Origin: Terriglobales bacterium
Lineage (GTDB): Bacteria > Acidobacteriota > Terriglobia > Terriglobales > Acidobacteriaceae
NCBI GenBank assembly: GCA_035454605.1
Contig: DATIGQ010000131.1
Span: 1 to 49,986 of the forward strand
Direction: 5' to 3'
Length of the DNA: 49,986 nucleotides
The stretch's first letter is position 1. Every line of letters begins with the position of its first letter. The notes under the pieces were generated by a model. That model was given only the letters and a program-made list of their open reading frames with translations, ran no database searches and had not been told where the DNA came from. The position numbers and the translations under genes are program-made. Shown here piece after piece: positions 23,557-32,526 of the stretch.

Positions 23557-24315
23557 TTACTGTTGGGGTGAAGCGCTTTCGGGGGGGTCGTAGGAAACCT
23601 GTGGTGGCTGGCTGCTCGCACGAGCGTCGAGCATGTCGAACCGCCATGAGCCGTCGGTGAACCCACCCCAGCGGGGAACCCGGATGTTGCCGTATTGCTC
23701 CAGGGGCCCGAAGATGAACTCCAGTTTTCTCTCGCCCACCGCAGCGCCCCACAACACCGGCTCGGCCAGCGGGCTGAGCCGGAACCAGCAGAGCGGCCCT
23801 CCTCCTCGCTCATGCACTTCAAGGAGTTCTCCCTTCATACGCAGCTCGATGCTGGGATCCTCAGCCGCGATGAGATGGAACATCCGAAACATGTCCCGCT
23901 TCCAGAATCCTCGCTCCATCGCCAGATGCTCCTCCGAGAACCGCGAGACCTTGCCGTCGATCATTCTCCAGCCGCCGCGGGCATCATACGCGCGCAAGCG
24001 GGTTCCGAGTTCGTTCTTGATGGACACCTTCAATCGCGGTGTCTTGAAGTCAATCCACTCCTCGTGAATGATGGACTCTTTCCACTCCAGGACGTGGAAC
24101 CTCTGTTTGAGATGCAGGGACACGAGCTGCGCCCACAGAGTTTTTCCGCCAACCCTTTCCACCATCCTCTCGGCCAAGGCAATGGCTTGGGGCTCTCCCG
24201 CAAGACCTTCCGCAGCAGCGGGAGAAGAAACGGCAGAAACCAGGACGAGGAGGGGGACAATCCTTCGGCCCCAGACTCCCATAACCCGGCTACGAGGACG
24301 ATGAGTTTTCGTCAT
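23557..24315 (-). CDS. Secreted hypothetical protein, paralogue of the next gene
   Basis: A 252-residue exported protein that I do not recognise. The signal peptide is VMGVWGRRIVPLLVLVSAVSSPAAA. The mature part begins with a helix (AIALAERMVERVGGKTLWAQLVSLHLKQ), followed by alternating beta-strands (EEWIDFKTPRLKVSIKNELG, GGWRMIDGKVSRFSEEHL, KLEFIFGPLEQYGNIRVPRWGGF). The layout resembles exported lipoprotein-carrier-like beta sheets, but that is a guess. GGAGGAG lies eight bases before the ATG. It shares order and phrases with the upstream gene (WAQL/WAKL, FGPxxxxGNxRVPxW), so the two are tandem duplicates in one operon. Confidence 0.8.
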   Translation of the reverse strand: MTKTHRPRSRVMGVWGRRIVPLLVLVSAVSSPAAAEGLAGEPQAIALAERMVERVGGKTLWAQLVSLHLKQRFHVLEWKESIIHEEWIDFKTPRLKVSIKNELGTRLRAYDARGGWRMIDGKVSRFSEEHLAMERGFWKRDMFRMFHLIAAEDPSIELRMKGELLEVHERGGGPLCWFRLSPLAEPVLWGAAVGERKLEFIFGPLEQYGNIRVPRWGGFTDGSWRFDMLDARASSQPPQVSYDPPESASPQQ

Positions 24316-24382
24316 GATTCGGTCTCCTCCGAGGGTTCGTTTGCGAAATCACGCCCTCGAGTCCTTGACGGAGTATCGGGAG

Positions 24383-25147
24383 CTATTCCGTTTTCTCCTG
24401 CTCCTTGTGCTTTGTAAACTCCCGCGGCGGTACGAACAGCGACGGGTCGGGGGCGTGATGGGAGCCCGTGAGGGATCGCATCTCATAGGTGACCGCACCG
24501 TTGCCGGTCGTCGCCCAGTTCGGAACTCGAAGATTCCCGAAGCGCTTCATGGGTCCGAACGTGTAGCGATACTCAGTCGTCGCCCAGGCCAGAGGTTCTT
24601 TCCGGATGTTCAGCTGCATCCAGCCGCGGGGTACGCCATCCGGTCCACGGAACTCGAGCCGGCGTGAGCCTTTGAAATCCCCCTCCACGAATCGCACTTC
24701 GTAGAAGGGATCACCGATGGCGATGGCTCTTGCGAGCCGGACGAAGTGAAAAGGCGCGCGCGCCGTTGACATCCTGAACTCGTCATCGCCGCCCCAGGAG
24801 AATTCGTCATTGACGACGCGCCAGATCTTGTGCTCCGGACTAAATCCCTGGACGCTGTAGTTAATCTCGCTTTTCTTTTCTATCCACGATCGGGGGACCG
24901 TAAGATCCAGGATCTCGTTTTCAACATAGGAATCGGCGCGGTTCCAGATGCGCCATTCATGAACGAAGTGGATGCTCTTCAGCTTTGCCCAGATCTCACG
25001 GCCTCCCATGGTGGCCACCATCGCCTCTGCTTCGGCAATCGCCGCGGGGTCGCCGCGCAGGCCCGCCGCTGGCGCGGCTTTCTCCTGGCCAGACAGAAGA
25101 ACTGCGCACAACAAAAGCGGGACAGTCAGCCAGGCGCGCTGCTGCAT
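24383..25147 (-). CDS. Secreted hypothetical protein, paralogue of the previous gene
   Basis: A 254-residue exported protein. The signal peptide is QQRAWLTVPLLLCAVLLSGQ. The mature domain repeats the plan of its downstream neighbour: AEAMVATMGGREIWAKLKSIHFVHEW, NEILDLTVPRSWIEKKSEINY, YTFGPMKRFGNLRVPNWATTG. The start is the second of two adjacent ATGs, with GGGGAGG five bases before it; the first ATG would leave only two bases of spacing. Identity to the paralogue is modest, so the duplication is old. Function unknown; the sheet-rich domain and export suggest an outer-membrane or periplasmic binding protein. Confidence 0.8.
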   Translation of the reverse strand: MQQRAWLTVPLLLCAVLLSGQEKAAPAAGLRGDPAAIAEAEAMVATMGGREIWAKLKSIHFVHEWRIWNRADSYVENEILDLTVPRSWIEKKSEINYSVQGFSPEHKIWRVVNDEFSWGGDDEFRMSTARAPFHFVRLARAIAIGDPFYEVRFVEGDFKGSRRLEFRGPDGVPRGWMQLNIRKEPLAWATTEYRYTFGPMKRFGNLRVPNWATTGNGAVTYEMRSLTGSHHAPDPSLFVPPREFTKHKEQEKTE

Positions 25148-25276
25148 CATTGCCTCCCCTGGCGCGGAAGAATCCCGACCCAACGCGGTCCGTCTCATCC
25201 GCAACGCCAGCAGCCGTGCATAGTATGGAGGCAGGCGCGATACCGAAATTGCGAATCTTCGGCGAGAGCGCTGGGG

Positions 25277-26164
25277 CTAGCTGCGGCGCTCGAGGTGCTG
25301 GCGAAGAGCGCGTGCAAATGCGCTGCGGGAACCGTAGCCGGCCGTCCGCGCGGCGCTCTCGGGGCTGGCGCCGCGCCGCCGCCGATCCAGGGCGCGCTCC
25401 AGCCGCACGCCACGCGCATACCGTGCCGGGGTTGTTTGGAAGACGGCCCTGAAGACCCGGAGAAAGTGAAAGGGCGAGAGACAGGCCTCGCTCGCCATTT
25501 GCGGTAGCGCGACCCGTCCGCCTGTGTCATGGATCAGATCGCGGGCCCGTAGAACGCGGGTCACCAGCTCTTCCCGCGTTGCACGGTGAACGCAGTGTTC
25601 CAAGGACTGCGGCGGCACAAGGTCGAGGGCATCCGCCAGCGCGAGCGCCGCCGCGTCCATCACCAATTCCTCGAGCCGATCGGGCGCAGGGGCGGGGTGA
25701 GCCTGGGCCTCGGCGGTGAGCCGGGCAAGAGCTCGGGCCAGCCCAGCTCGCGGGCGGAATGGCACTTGCAGCACCGCGCGTGCCAGATCGCCGCATCCGG
25801 GAGCGTCGAGCAGCGCGGCATCGCTTCGGGTCAGGGCCCCAACCATGTCGGCGAGCGACGCCGGAGGGAGAAAGAACGACAGCGACTGCGTTCCGGGCTG
25901 CTCGATCGAGCTGGCGTAGACCTGACCCGGATTGAGAATCAGCACCTGCCCCGGCCGAAGGCAGACCAATCGCCTCCCAATGCGATAGCGCTCTTCACCG
26001 CGGGTAACCAGCTTCACGGAAAACTGGCCCCTGTGCTCACCCACCTCCATACGGTCCGTCGTGAAGGCGAACAGCAGGATTTCGTCCCGGTGGATCGCGA
26101 AGGAGTCGTCCACCCTGGCGCCGCTCATCGCTCGGCTTGTGGCGGACCAGCGGGCCAGGATCAT
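25277..26164 (-). CDS. AraC-family transcriptional regulator
   Basis: A 295-residue regulator. The N-terminal cupin-like sensor has RGEERYRIGRRLVCLRPGQVLILNPGQVY. The C-terminal AraC HTH pair is GRVALPQMASEACLSPFHFLRVFRAVFQTTPARYARGVRLERA and ESAARTAGYGSRSAFARALRQHLERR. The start MILARWSATS follows GGAGAAGACCC; an in-frame ATG 45 bases earlier is less well supported. Adjacent genes are the secreted paralogues on the same strand and a thioesterase divergently. What it senses and controls is not visible. Confidence 0.9.
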   Translation of the reverse strand: MILARWSATSRAMSGARVDDSFAIHRDEILLFAFTTDRMEVGEHRGQFSVKLVTRGEERYRIGRRLVCLRPGQVLILNPGQVYASSIEQPGTQSLSFFLPPASLADMVGALTRSDAALLDAPGCGDLARAVLQVPFRPRAGLARALARLTAEAQAHPAPAPDRLEELVMDAAALALADALDLVPPQSLEHCVHRATREELVTRVLRARDLIHDTGGRVALPQMASEACLSPFHFLRVFRAVFQTTPARYARGVRLERALDRRRRGASPESAARTAGYGSRSAFARALRQHLERRS

Positions 26165-26287
26165 GGGTCTTCTCCAACCAGTCTGGCCCCAACGATCCTT
26201 ATCCGGCAACCCATGGGTTCTAGTTCACTAGACGTCGGGTACGTTGTCTCGTTAGCAACACGGTTTGATCTCACCGGCGCAGCGGGT

Positions 26288-26317
26288 TTGGCGCAGCGGG
26301 TCCGGTAACTTTAGAAT
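26288..26317 (+). promoter_or_regulatory. Promoter of the hotdog thioesterase gene
   Basis: TTGGCG, an 18-base spacer, then TAGAAT. Only 14 bases separate the -10 from the ATG, so the leader would be about 6 bases long. Confidence 0.45.
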
Positions 26318-26331
26318 CCAATGCCCCAGCT

Positions 26332-26814
26332 ATGGCCAAGAAGAAACACATCGCCGGTCACTCGACCAGCCAGTCGGTCATCCGGCGGAACCACTGCTTT
26401 GCCTGCGGGAAGGACAACCCCGACGGCATGCACCTGCGCTTCTACTACGACGAGGAACGCCGCAGTTTCGTCTCGCGCTTCCGGCTGGCGCGACGCTTCC
26501 AGGGGCCACCCGGGCACGCCCACGGCGGCATCATTGCCACGGTGCTCGATGAAGCTATGGGGAAAGTCAACAAGCTGCGGTCGGTGGTCGCGTTGACCGC
26601 GCAGATGAAAGTGGAGTTCCTGAGGCCGGTGCCGCTGCGCAAGCCTCTCATCGTGGAATCACGCGAACTCCGGGTGCGCGGACGGCGTCACCTTAATTCC
26701 GCGGAAATCCGTAACGAGAAGGGTGAGGTACTGGCCCGCAGCCGCGGAACCTTCATCGCCATCGACCCGCACAAGATGTTTGCCAAACACATGGGCGGGT
26801 TGCGCACCAGCTAG
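26332..26814 (+). CDS. PaaI-type hotdog-fold thioesterase
   Basis: A 160-residue single-hotdog protein that likely hydrolyses acyl-CoA thioesters. It starts with a Lys/His-rich segment and a small CFACGKDNPDGMHLRF motif seen in this subgroup. The hotdog signature GPPGHAHGGIIATVLDEAMG, with the catalytic Asp/Glu, follows, then TAQMKVEFLRPVPL. No clear Shine-Dalgarno is seen and a TAGAAT lies 14 bases upstream. The acyl substrate is not known. Confidence 0.9.
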   Translation: MAKKKHIAGHSTSQSVIRRNHCFACGKDNPDGMHLRFYYDEERRSFVSRFRLARRFQGPPGHAHGGIIATVLDEAMGKVNKLRSVVALTAQMKVEFLRPVPLRKPLIVESRELRVRGRRHLNSAEIRNEKGEVLARSRGTFIAIDPHKMFAKHMGGLRTS

Positions 26815-26821
26815 GCTGGCA

Positions 26822-28309
26822 TCAAGAAGCGGTGGTGACCGGCTGGGCTTCCGCAACCCGGTTGCGGCCCAAACGCAAGACTTCGTTCACCAGCAGGTCA
26901 AGGTCTTCGAAGCGGCTGCGGTGGTTGCAGATGGCCACCCGCAGCGCGAAGCGACCGTCGAGCACGGTGGAGGAAGGAACGGCGATGCCGCTTTCCTGCA
27001 GGTCAGCCAGGATGGCCTGGTTCAAGGCGGTGAGCGCGGGTTCGTCCCAGCCCGCCACCCGATAGCGGAAGCAGACGACGTTGAGCGGAACCGGAGCGAG
27101 CAACTCCAAATCACCAGAGCCCTCGACCAGCTCGGCTAGATATGTAGCCTGGCGCACGTTCTGCTCGACGAGCTGTCCGTATCGGGGAAAGCCGTGCTCC
27201 TGCAGCGCCATCCATACACGCAGGGCGCGAAACCCTCGCGAAAGCTCGAAGCCATACTCGTTGAACCACAACGCGCCGCCGCTCAATCCTCGCGGGGCCC
27301 GGTTCAGGTAGGCCGCGGGCCGCGTGTAGGCGGCGTGGTGATCGTGCGGGCGGCGGATGAGCACGCAACCCGCGTCGTACTGAACGTGCAGCCATTTGTG
27401 CAGGTCAAGCGCAAGCGAGTCGGCCCGTTCCATTCCACGAAGCATGGGGCGCAAGCGATCGGAAAGCGCTGCGAAAGCACCCAACGCACCATCGACGTGA
27501 AACCAGAGGTCTTCCTGGCGGCAAATCTCCGCCAATTCTTCGAGCGGATCGAATGCGCCGGTGTTCACGGTTCCGGCGTTGCCGACGATGCAGAAGGGCA
27601 AGCGTCCCGCTTCCCTGTCCTGGCGGATTGCGTCTCGCAGTAGATCGGTCCGGATGCGGAAAGTTGTGTCCACGGGAATCATGCGCACGGCGTTTGATCC
27701 AAGGCCCAGAAGCTCCGCCGCCTTGCGCACCGAGCTGTGCGTTTCCGAGGAGGCGTAAAGCACCATGCGGCGAGGCAGAGCTTGCACGCCCTCTGCGGGG
27801 ATGTCCACCTCGGCCTTGGCGTTGCGGGCCACGGTCAGACCCACCAGGTTGGAGGCCGAGCCACCGGTGGTAAGAATACCGCTGGCCTCCGGCGCATAGC
27901 CAAGGGCTTCCTTGAACCATCCAATCACCTGCCGCTCGACCTGCACCGACACCTGGTCCGCTCCGAAGACGTTGCAGTTCATCGCGCCCTCCAGCAGTTG
28001 AGCCAGCATGCCGAAGGGAGTGCCGCTGCCGATCACCCAACCCCAGAAGCGGGGATGGATGTTCCCGGTGGGATACGGCAGGATGAGCCGCTGAAAGTCG
28101 GCATAGATCTCTTCCGGATCGCGGGGTTCGAGGGGCACGTCGCGCTCAAGCTGGTCGCGCACTTGATTGGGGATGGGCTTCCACACTTCGCGCTCTCGCA
28201 CGCTCTCCAGGTAGCCGAAGGCGTCGTCGAGTATGCGATGCCCAAGCTCGCGTAAGCGGGACCAGTCCCGCGGGTCGAGCGTGAGTTCGTTCCTATCCGG
28301 TCGGTTCAT
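26822..28309 (-). CDS. PLP-dependent group II decarboxylase (aromatic amino acid decarboxylase-like)
   Basis: A 495-residue fold type I enzyme. The PLP lysine is Lys305 in LALDLHKWLHVQYD. His191 (SSETHSSVRKAAE) stacks on the ring, Asp273 is in WFHVDGALGAFA, and GGSASNLVGLTVARN lies near the phosphate site. The pattern is that of DOPA/tyrosine/tryptophan decarboxylases rather than glutamate decarboxylase. It is preceded by GAGGGAG. The divergent MocR regulator is 133 bases away and pdxST follows that, so this PLP enzyme may be co-controlled with B6 synthesis. Substrate unproven. Confidence 0.92.
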   Translation of the reverse strand: MNRPDRNELTLDPRDWSRLRELGHRILDDAFGYLESVREREVWKPIPNQVRDQLERDVPLEPRDPEEIYADFQRLILPYPTGNIHPRFWGWVIGSGTPFGMLAQLLEGAMNCNVFGADQVSVQVERQVIGWFKEALGYAPEASGILTTGGSASNLVGLTVARNAKAEVDIPAEGVQALPRRMVLYASSETHSSVRKAAELLGLGSNAVRMIPVDTTFRIRTDLLRDAIRQDREAGRLPFCIVGNAGTVNTGAFDPLEELAEICRQEDLWFHVDGALGAFAALSDRLRPMLRGMERADSLALDLHKWLHVQYDAGCVLIRRPHDHHAAYTRPAAYLNRAPRGLSGGALWFNEYGFELSRGFRALRVWMALQEHGFPRYGQLVEQNVRQATYLAELVEGSGDLELLAPVPLNVVCFRYRVAGWDEPALTALNQAILADLQESGIAVPSSTVLDGRFALRVAICNHRSRFEDLDLLVNEVLRLGRNRVAEAQPVTTAS

Positions 28310-28326
28310 AGGGCTCCCTCAAAGCG

Positions 28327-28354
28327 GTCCATTGCGATATTGGACTGCTCCAAT
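28327..28354. promoter_or_regulatory. Candidate MocR/PdxR operator between divergent genes
   Basis: GTCCA (28327) pairs with TGGAC (28341), and ATTGGA-CTGC-TCCAAT (28339-28354) is a perfect 6-bp inverted repeat. The motifs overlap, giving alternating TCCA/TGGA blocks. The cluster is close to the decarboxylase start, where a divergent regulator would be expected to bind. Confidence 0.35.
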
Positions 28355-28442
28355 GCTCGAAGTGGCGTGATACCATTTGCCTTGTTTAGCTGGATTGTGT
28401 GGCTTTCCACTCCAGCGACGAATATCCAATCGCAGGTTGGCT

Positions 28443-29930
28443 ATGGCTACAGCAGTGAATGTTTCCAAGCTCATCAAGCCGGTGAACGGCGATGGGCCGC
28501 TCTACGGACGTCTTCTGGCTGCGCTCGAAGCGGCCATCCAGGAAGGGACGTTGGCGCCGGGAGCGCGGCTGCCCTCCGAGCGCGACTTGGCGGAAGAGCT
28601 GCGTTTGAGCCGCACCACGGTGACCACAGCGTACCGCGAGCTGGAGTCGCGCGGCCTGGTGCGTGGGCACGTGGGGCGCGGCACCTTCGTCTGCGCTCCG
28701 CCGCAGGCGGATGAAGCGCCTTTTGCCTGGCGCGGCAAGGTCTCGACGCGCGTACAGCGCACCAGCGACCGCGACTTCCATGAGCTGCTGCTGGACTCAG
28801 TGAACCCGGCGCTGATCTCTTTTGCCGCCGGCTGCCCGGCGGTGGACTGTTTCCCTTTCGACGAGTACCAGCGCATCGCGCAACAGGTGATGAAGCGCGA
28901 AGGCGCCCGCATCCTGGGACTGGCGGCCACCGAGGGACAGCCGGCCTTGCGGCGGGCTCTGGCCTCCCGCCTGGACGTGAAACCGGACAAGGTCCTGGTG
29001 GTTTCGGGCTCACAGCAGGCGCTCGATCTGCTGGCCCGTTGCCTGCTCGACAACGGCGATACGGTGCTGATGGAACGCCCCAGTTACGTGGGTGCTATCC
29101 GCAGCTTCCGCTCCGCGGGCGCGAACCTGGTGGGGTGGGACGTGGCTCGGAACGACTTTGACGAGCTCGAGGACCTGATCCTGCGTTACCGGCCGAAGCT
29201 GCTCTACATCAACCCCACGTTCCAGAACCCGACCGGCAGAACGATGGGACTGCGCGAGCGCCGCGACCTGCTGAAACTGGCGGCGCGCTATCGGCTGCCG
29301 GTGATCGAGGATGACGCCTACCGCGAGCTCTGCTATGAAGGTCCGCCGCCCGCCAGCCTCCGGGAGCTTGATGAACACAACATCGTGATCTACCTCAGCA
29401 CGTTTTCCAAGGTACTGGCGCCCGGGCTGCGGCTGGGCTGGATCGTGGCCACCGAGAGCATCGTGGATCAGTTGGCGGAGATCAAGCTGACGCTCGATCA
29501 CTTCACCGAAGGCCTGGGACAGCTGGTGGTGGCGGAGATGCTACGCAGCGGTTTGTTCGACCATCACCTGAAAAAGGTGCGGGCGGAGCACAAGAAGCGC
29601 CGGGATGCCTTGGTGGGTGCCCTGCGGCGTGAACTGCCGCCACGGACGCTCGACTTCTCCGTGCCCGGCGGCGGGATGTACCTGTGGTGCCGGCTGGCGC
29701 GGCATCTGGAGAGCAGGACGTTGTTACGCGCGGCCATGGCTGCCGGGGTGGTGTTTGCCAACGGCGAATTGTTCTATCCCGATGCCTGTGGCGGACGCGA
29801 ACTTCGTCTGTGCTACTCCGCCCTGCCGGTGGAGAAGATCGAAGAGGGCGTGCGACGGTTGGCGCGCAGCCTGGGGTCGGCGGAAATTCACCGTCCCGCG
29901 CCGGAGCGCCAGACACTGCCCATGGTATGA
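28443..29930 (+). CDS. MocR/PdxR-type GntR regulator with aminotransferase-like domain
   Basis: A 495-residue regulator. The N-terminal GntR winged helix (LYGRLLAALEAAIQEGTLAPGARLPSERDLAEELRLSRTTVTTAYRELE, residues 20-85) is fused to a fold type I aminotransferase-like domain. The PLP lysine is Lys323 in STFSKVLAPGLRLGW, and NPTFQNPTGRTMG and VIEDDAYREL are also seen. The protein precedes pdxS and pdxT on the same strand, as PdxR often does, and is divergent from a PLP-dependent decarboxylase. It probably senses PLP and controls pdxST. The start at MATAVNVSKL leaves 133 bases upstream to the divergent gene. Confidence 0.92.
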   Translation: MATAVNVSKLIKPVNGDGPLYGRLLAALEAAIQEGTLAPGARLPSERDLAEELRLSRTTVTTAYRELESRGLVRGHVGRGTFVCAPPQADEAPFAWRGKVSTRVQRTSDRDFHELLLDSVNPALISFAAGCPAVDCFPFDEYQRIAQQVMKREGARILGLAATEGQPALRRALASRLDVKPDKVLVVSGSQQALDLLARCLLDNGDTVLMERPSYVGAIRSFRSAGANLVGWDVARNDFDELEDLILRYRPKLLYINPTFQNPTGRTMGLRERRDLLKLAARYRLPVIEDDAYRELCYEGPPPASLRELDEHNIVIYLSTFSKVLAPGLRLGWIVATESIVDQLAEIKLTLDHFTEGLGQLVVAEMLRSGLFDHHLKKVRAEHKKRRDALVGALRRELPPRTLDFSVPGGGMYLWCRLARHLESRTLLRAAMAAGVVFANGELFYPDACGGRELRLCYSALPVEKIEEGVRRLARSLGSAEIHRPAPERQTLPMV

Positions 29931-30026
29931 GGGTCGGACCGGAGCGATCTTTTCCTCCGGCGTAAAATGTAGATTGGAATCATCCGGAAGCGGGCGCCCC
30001 AAGGCGCCAGGGATGCGAGGGGAAAC

Positions 30027-30944
30027 ATGTCAGAGACTAATGGAAGCGGCAGCCTGCGTCTGAAGACCGGTTTGGCGGAGATGCTCAAGGGTGGCGTCAT
30101 CATGGACGTCACCAATGCCGACCAAGCGAAGATCGCCGAAGAGGCGGGTGCGGTGGCGGTGATGGCGCTGGAGCGGGTGCCGGCGCAGATCCGCGCCGAG
30201 GGCGGCGTGGCCCGCATGGCCGCACCCAAGAAGATCCGCGAGATCATGGCCACGGTCACTATCCCGGTGATGGCCAAGTGCCGCATCGGGCATTTTGCGG
30301 AGGCGCAGATCCTCGAAGCTCTGGGCGTCGATTACGTCGACGAATCCGAGGTCCTAACTCCGGCCGACGAAGAGCATCACGTGGACAAGCACGCCTTCCG
30401 CGTTCCTTTCGTCTGCGGGGCACGGAATTTGGGCGAGGCGCTGCGGCGCATCAGCGAAGGCGCAGCCATGATCCGCACCAAGGGCGAGGCCGGCACCGGG
30501 GATGTGGTACACGCGGTCAAGCATATGCGCGCCATCATGAAAGAGATGCGCTCGCTTACCACGATGCGCGAAGACGAACTCTACACCCGCGCCAAGGAGC
30601 TGCAGGCGCCCGTAGAGTTGGTGCGCCTGGTGGCCAAAGAGGGCAAGTTGCCGGTGCCCAACTTCTCCGCCGGCGGCATCGCCACGCCCGCCGACGCCGC
30701 CCTGGTGATGCACCTGGGTGCGGAGGCGGTGTTCGTGGGCTCGGGCATCTTCATGAAGAATTCCACCGAGTTCGCCGATCCGGAAGATGCCATGCGCCGG
30801 GCGCGCGCCATCGTGCGGGCGACCACCCATTACCAGGATCCTGCCGTGCTGCTCGAAGTCAGCGAGGATTTGATCGGAGCGATGCGCGGCCTGGCGGTCG
30901 CCGGGCTGGCCGAGGCCGACATGTTGCAGAAACGGGGCTGGTAA
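30027..30944 (+). CDS. pdxS: Pyridoxal 5'-phosphate synthase subunit PdxS
   Basis: A 305-residue TIM-barrel synthase that builds PLP from ribose 5-phosphate, glyceraldehyde 3-phosphate and ammonia from PdxT. Signatures are [41 protein letters not shown], the KCRIGH motif with its lysine, [17 protein letters not shown] and [26 protein letters not shown] precedes the ATG. A short GGCGCC-CCAA-GGCGCC hairpin lies in the leader (29993-30008). It is 12 bases upstream of pdxT. Confidence 0.98.
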   Translation: MSETNGSGSLRLKTGLAEMLKGGVIMDVTNADQAKIAEEAGAVAVMALERVPAQIRAEGGVARMAAPKKIREIMATVTIPVMAKCRIGHFAEAQILEALGVDYVDESEVLTPADEEHHVDKHAFRVPFVCGARNLGEALRRISEGAAMIRTKGEAGTGDVVHAVKHMRAIMKEMRSLTTMREDELYTRAKELQAPVELVRLVAKEGKLPVPNFSAGGIATPADAALVMHLGAEAVFVGSGIFMKNSTEFADPEDAMRRARAIVRATTHYQDPAVLLEVSEDLIGAMRGLAVAGLAEADMLQKRGW

Positions 30945-30956
30945 CGAGAAGTGCCC

Positions 30957-31529
30957 ATGAAAATCGGCGTACTTGCCATTCAGGGTGACTTCGACGCTCA
31001 CCGCAAGCGCCTGGAAGAGCTGGGAGCCGAAGTCGTGCTGGTAAAGAATCCAGGCCAGCTTGATGCGGTGGACGGGCTGGTGATTCCTGGCGGCGAGTCG
31101 ACCACTTTCCTCAAGTTCCTGGAGCGCGGAGCATTCCTCGAGAGGTTGCGCGAGTTTGCCCGCGCCAAGCCGGTGTTGGGCACCTGCGCGGGAGCAATTC
31201 TGCTGGCGCGTGAAGTCCTCGACCCGCCGCAGGCCAGTCTGGGAAGCCTCGATATCCGTGTGCGCCGCAACGCATATGGCCGCCAACTTGAGAGTTCCAT
31301 CCGTCACGGCGAGACGCGACTGGGCGGTGGGCCGCTGGAGATGGTGTTCATCCGCGCTCCGAAGATAGAAGCTACCGGTCCGGGTGTTGAGGTGCTGGCC
31401 ACCGCGGGCGGAGATCCGGTGCTGGTGCGCCAGGGTAAGGCCATGGCGGCGACTTTCCACCCTGAACTTTCCGCCGATCCCCGGGTACACACCGCGTTTC
31501 TGGACCTGGCCCGCAACGGCTCGCACTGA
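30957..31529 (+). CDS. pdxT: Pyridoxal 5'-phosphate synthase glutaminase subunit PdxT
   Basis: A 190-residue class I glutaminase that feeds ammonia to PdxS. It starts MKIGVLAIQGDFDAHRKRL, has GLVIPGGESTT (oxyanion/glutamine site), the nucleophile Cys77 in LGTCAGAILLA, and the His-Glu pair in ATFHPELSAD. The ATG at 30957 is preferred over a GTG at 30951. It is 12 bases after pdxS. Confidence 0.97.
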   Translation: MKIGVLAIQGDFDAHRKRLEELGAEVVLVKNPGQLDAVDGLVIPGGESTTFLKFLERGAFLERLREFARAKPVLGTCAGAILLAREVLDPPQASLGSLDIRVRRNAYGRQLESSIRHGETRLGGGPLEMVFIRAPKIEATGPGVEVLATAGGDPVLVRQGKAMAATFHPELSADPRVHTAFLDLARNGSH

Positions 31530-31556
31530 GCCGCCTTTCTTCGCGCTGGTTTTCGA

Positions 31557-31584
31557 TTGCTTCTTTTCCGCCGTGTGCTATTCT
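31557..31584 (+). promoter_or_regulatory. Putative promoter of the cytochrome oxidase operon
   Basis: TTGCTT, 16 bases, then TATTCT. It would start transcription near 31591 with a leader of about 83 bases before ctaC. It is the best -35/-10 pair in the pdxT-ctaC gap. Confidence 0.35.
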
Positions 31585-31673
31585 TTCGCGTTCGCCTGCG
31601 CATTCACGGTGAGCTTGATGCCTGCGAACGGTTCGGAAATCCGCCAAACCAACCTTACCCGAGGTCTTGCCGA

Positions 31674-32486
31674 ATGGGCGTGGCGTTGTTGGTCGTCATC
31701 TGGCTGATCACCCTCATCAGTTCCTACTTTTTCTACACCGGGCAGTGGTCGCCCTTGCCCTTGGCTTCCGCGCACGGCGGCGCCATCGACAAACAGATGG
31801 CGCTGACCATGGTCCTGATGGGCGTGGTGTTCCTGGCTGCCCAACTGGGCTTGGGCCTCTTCGTCTGGAAGTACCGTGAGCGCAGCGGCGCTCAGCCGGC
31901 CACCTACACCCACGGCCACAACGGCCTGGAGTGGACCTGGACGGCGCTCACCGCCGTGCTGTTCGTCGGGCTCAACCTGATGGGCTACAACGTCTGGGCG
32001 GCCAACCGCATCCATGGGGCGGGTCCGGGCGCCATGCAGGTGGAAGTCACGGGCGTGCAGTTCACCTGGTACTTCCGCTATCCCGGACCGGACGGCAAGT
32101 TCGGGCGCGTGGACTACCAGAAAAGCGACGCCTCGCTCGGCAACGAAGGCGCCCTGGGCCTGGATGACACCGACCCAGCCGCCAAGGATGACATCATTAC
32201 CGGCGTCTTGGTGCTTCCGGTCGACCGGGAAGTGGACGTCACCCTGCGCGCCCAGGACGTGATCCACAACTTCAACATTCCCGCCATGCGGGTGAAACAG
32301 GACGCCGTGCCGGGACTGATGATCCATACACACTTCACTCCCATACAAACCGGTGAGTACGAGGTGGCGTGTGCCGAGCTCTGCGGCCTGGGTCACTACA
32401 AGATGCGGGGCGCGGTGCGGGTGCTCAGCGAACAGGACTTTAACCAGTGGATGGCGGAACGCCAGGACGAGAAACAACAACAATGA
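31674..32486 (+). CDS. ctaC: Cytochrome c oxidase subunit II
   Basis: A 270-residue subunit II with two transmembrane helices (GVALLVVIWLITLISSYFFY and LTMVLMGVVFLAAQLGLGLFVW) and a periplasmic CuA cupredoxin domain. The CuA ligands are complete: His198 (DVIHNFNIP), Cys233, Glu235, Cys237, His241 and Met244 (CAELCGLGHYKM). The aromatic GVQFTWYFRYPG is conserved. It accepts electrons from cytochrome c. The start MGVALL follows GAGG; the open frame reaches back 117 bases but without a ribosome site or family match. There is no cytochrome c tail. It is the first gene of the oxidase operon. Confidence 0.94.
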   Translation: MGVALLVVIWLITLISSYFFYTGQWSPLPLASAHGGAIDKQMALTMVLMGVVFLAAQLGLGLFVWKYRERSGAQPATYTHGHNGLEWTWTALTAVLFVGLNLMGYNVWAANRIHGAGPGAMQVEVTGVQFTWYFRYPGPDGKFGRVDYQKSDASLGNEGALGLDDTDPAAKDDIITGVLVLPVDREVDVTLRAQDVIHNFNIPAMRVKQDAVPGLMIHTHFTPIQTGEYEVACAELCGLGHYKMRGAVRVLSEQDFNQWMAERQDEKQQQ

Positions 32487-32526
32487 ATCTCAACCGCGGA
32501 AGGGATTTCATAGGAGATCCACGTCG

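Noticed and set aside
29993-30008. Hairpin before pdxS as a riboswitch
   Set aside because: Only a 6-bp GC stem with a 4-base loop; too small for a known riboswitch.
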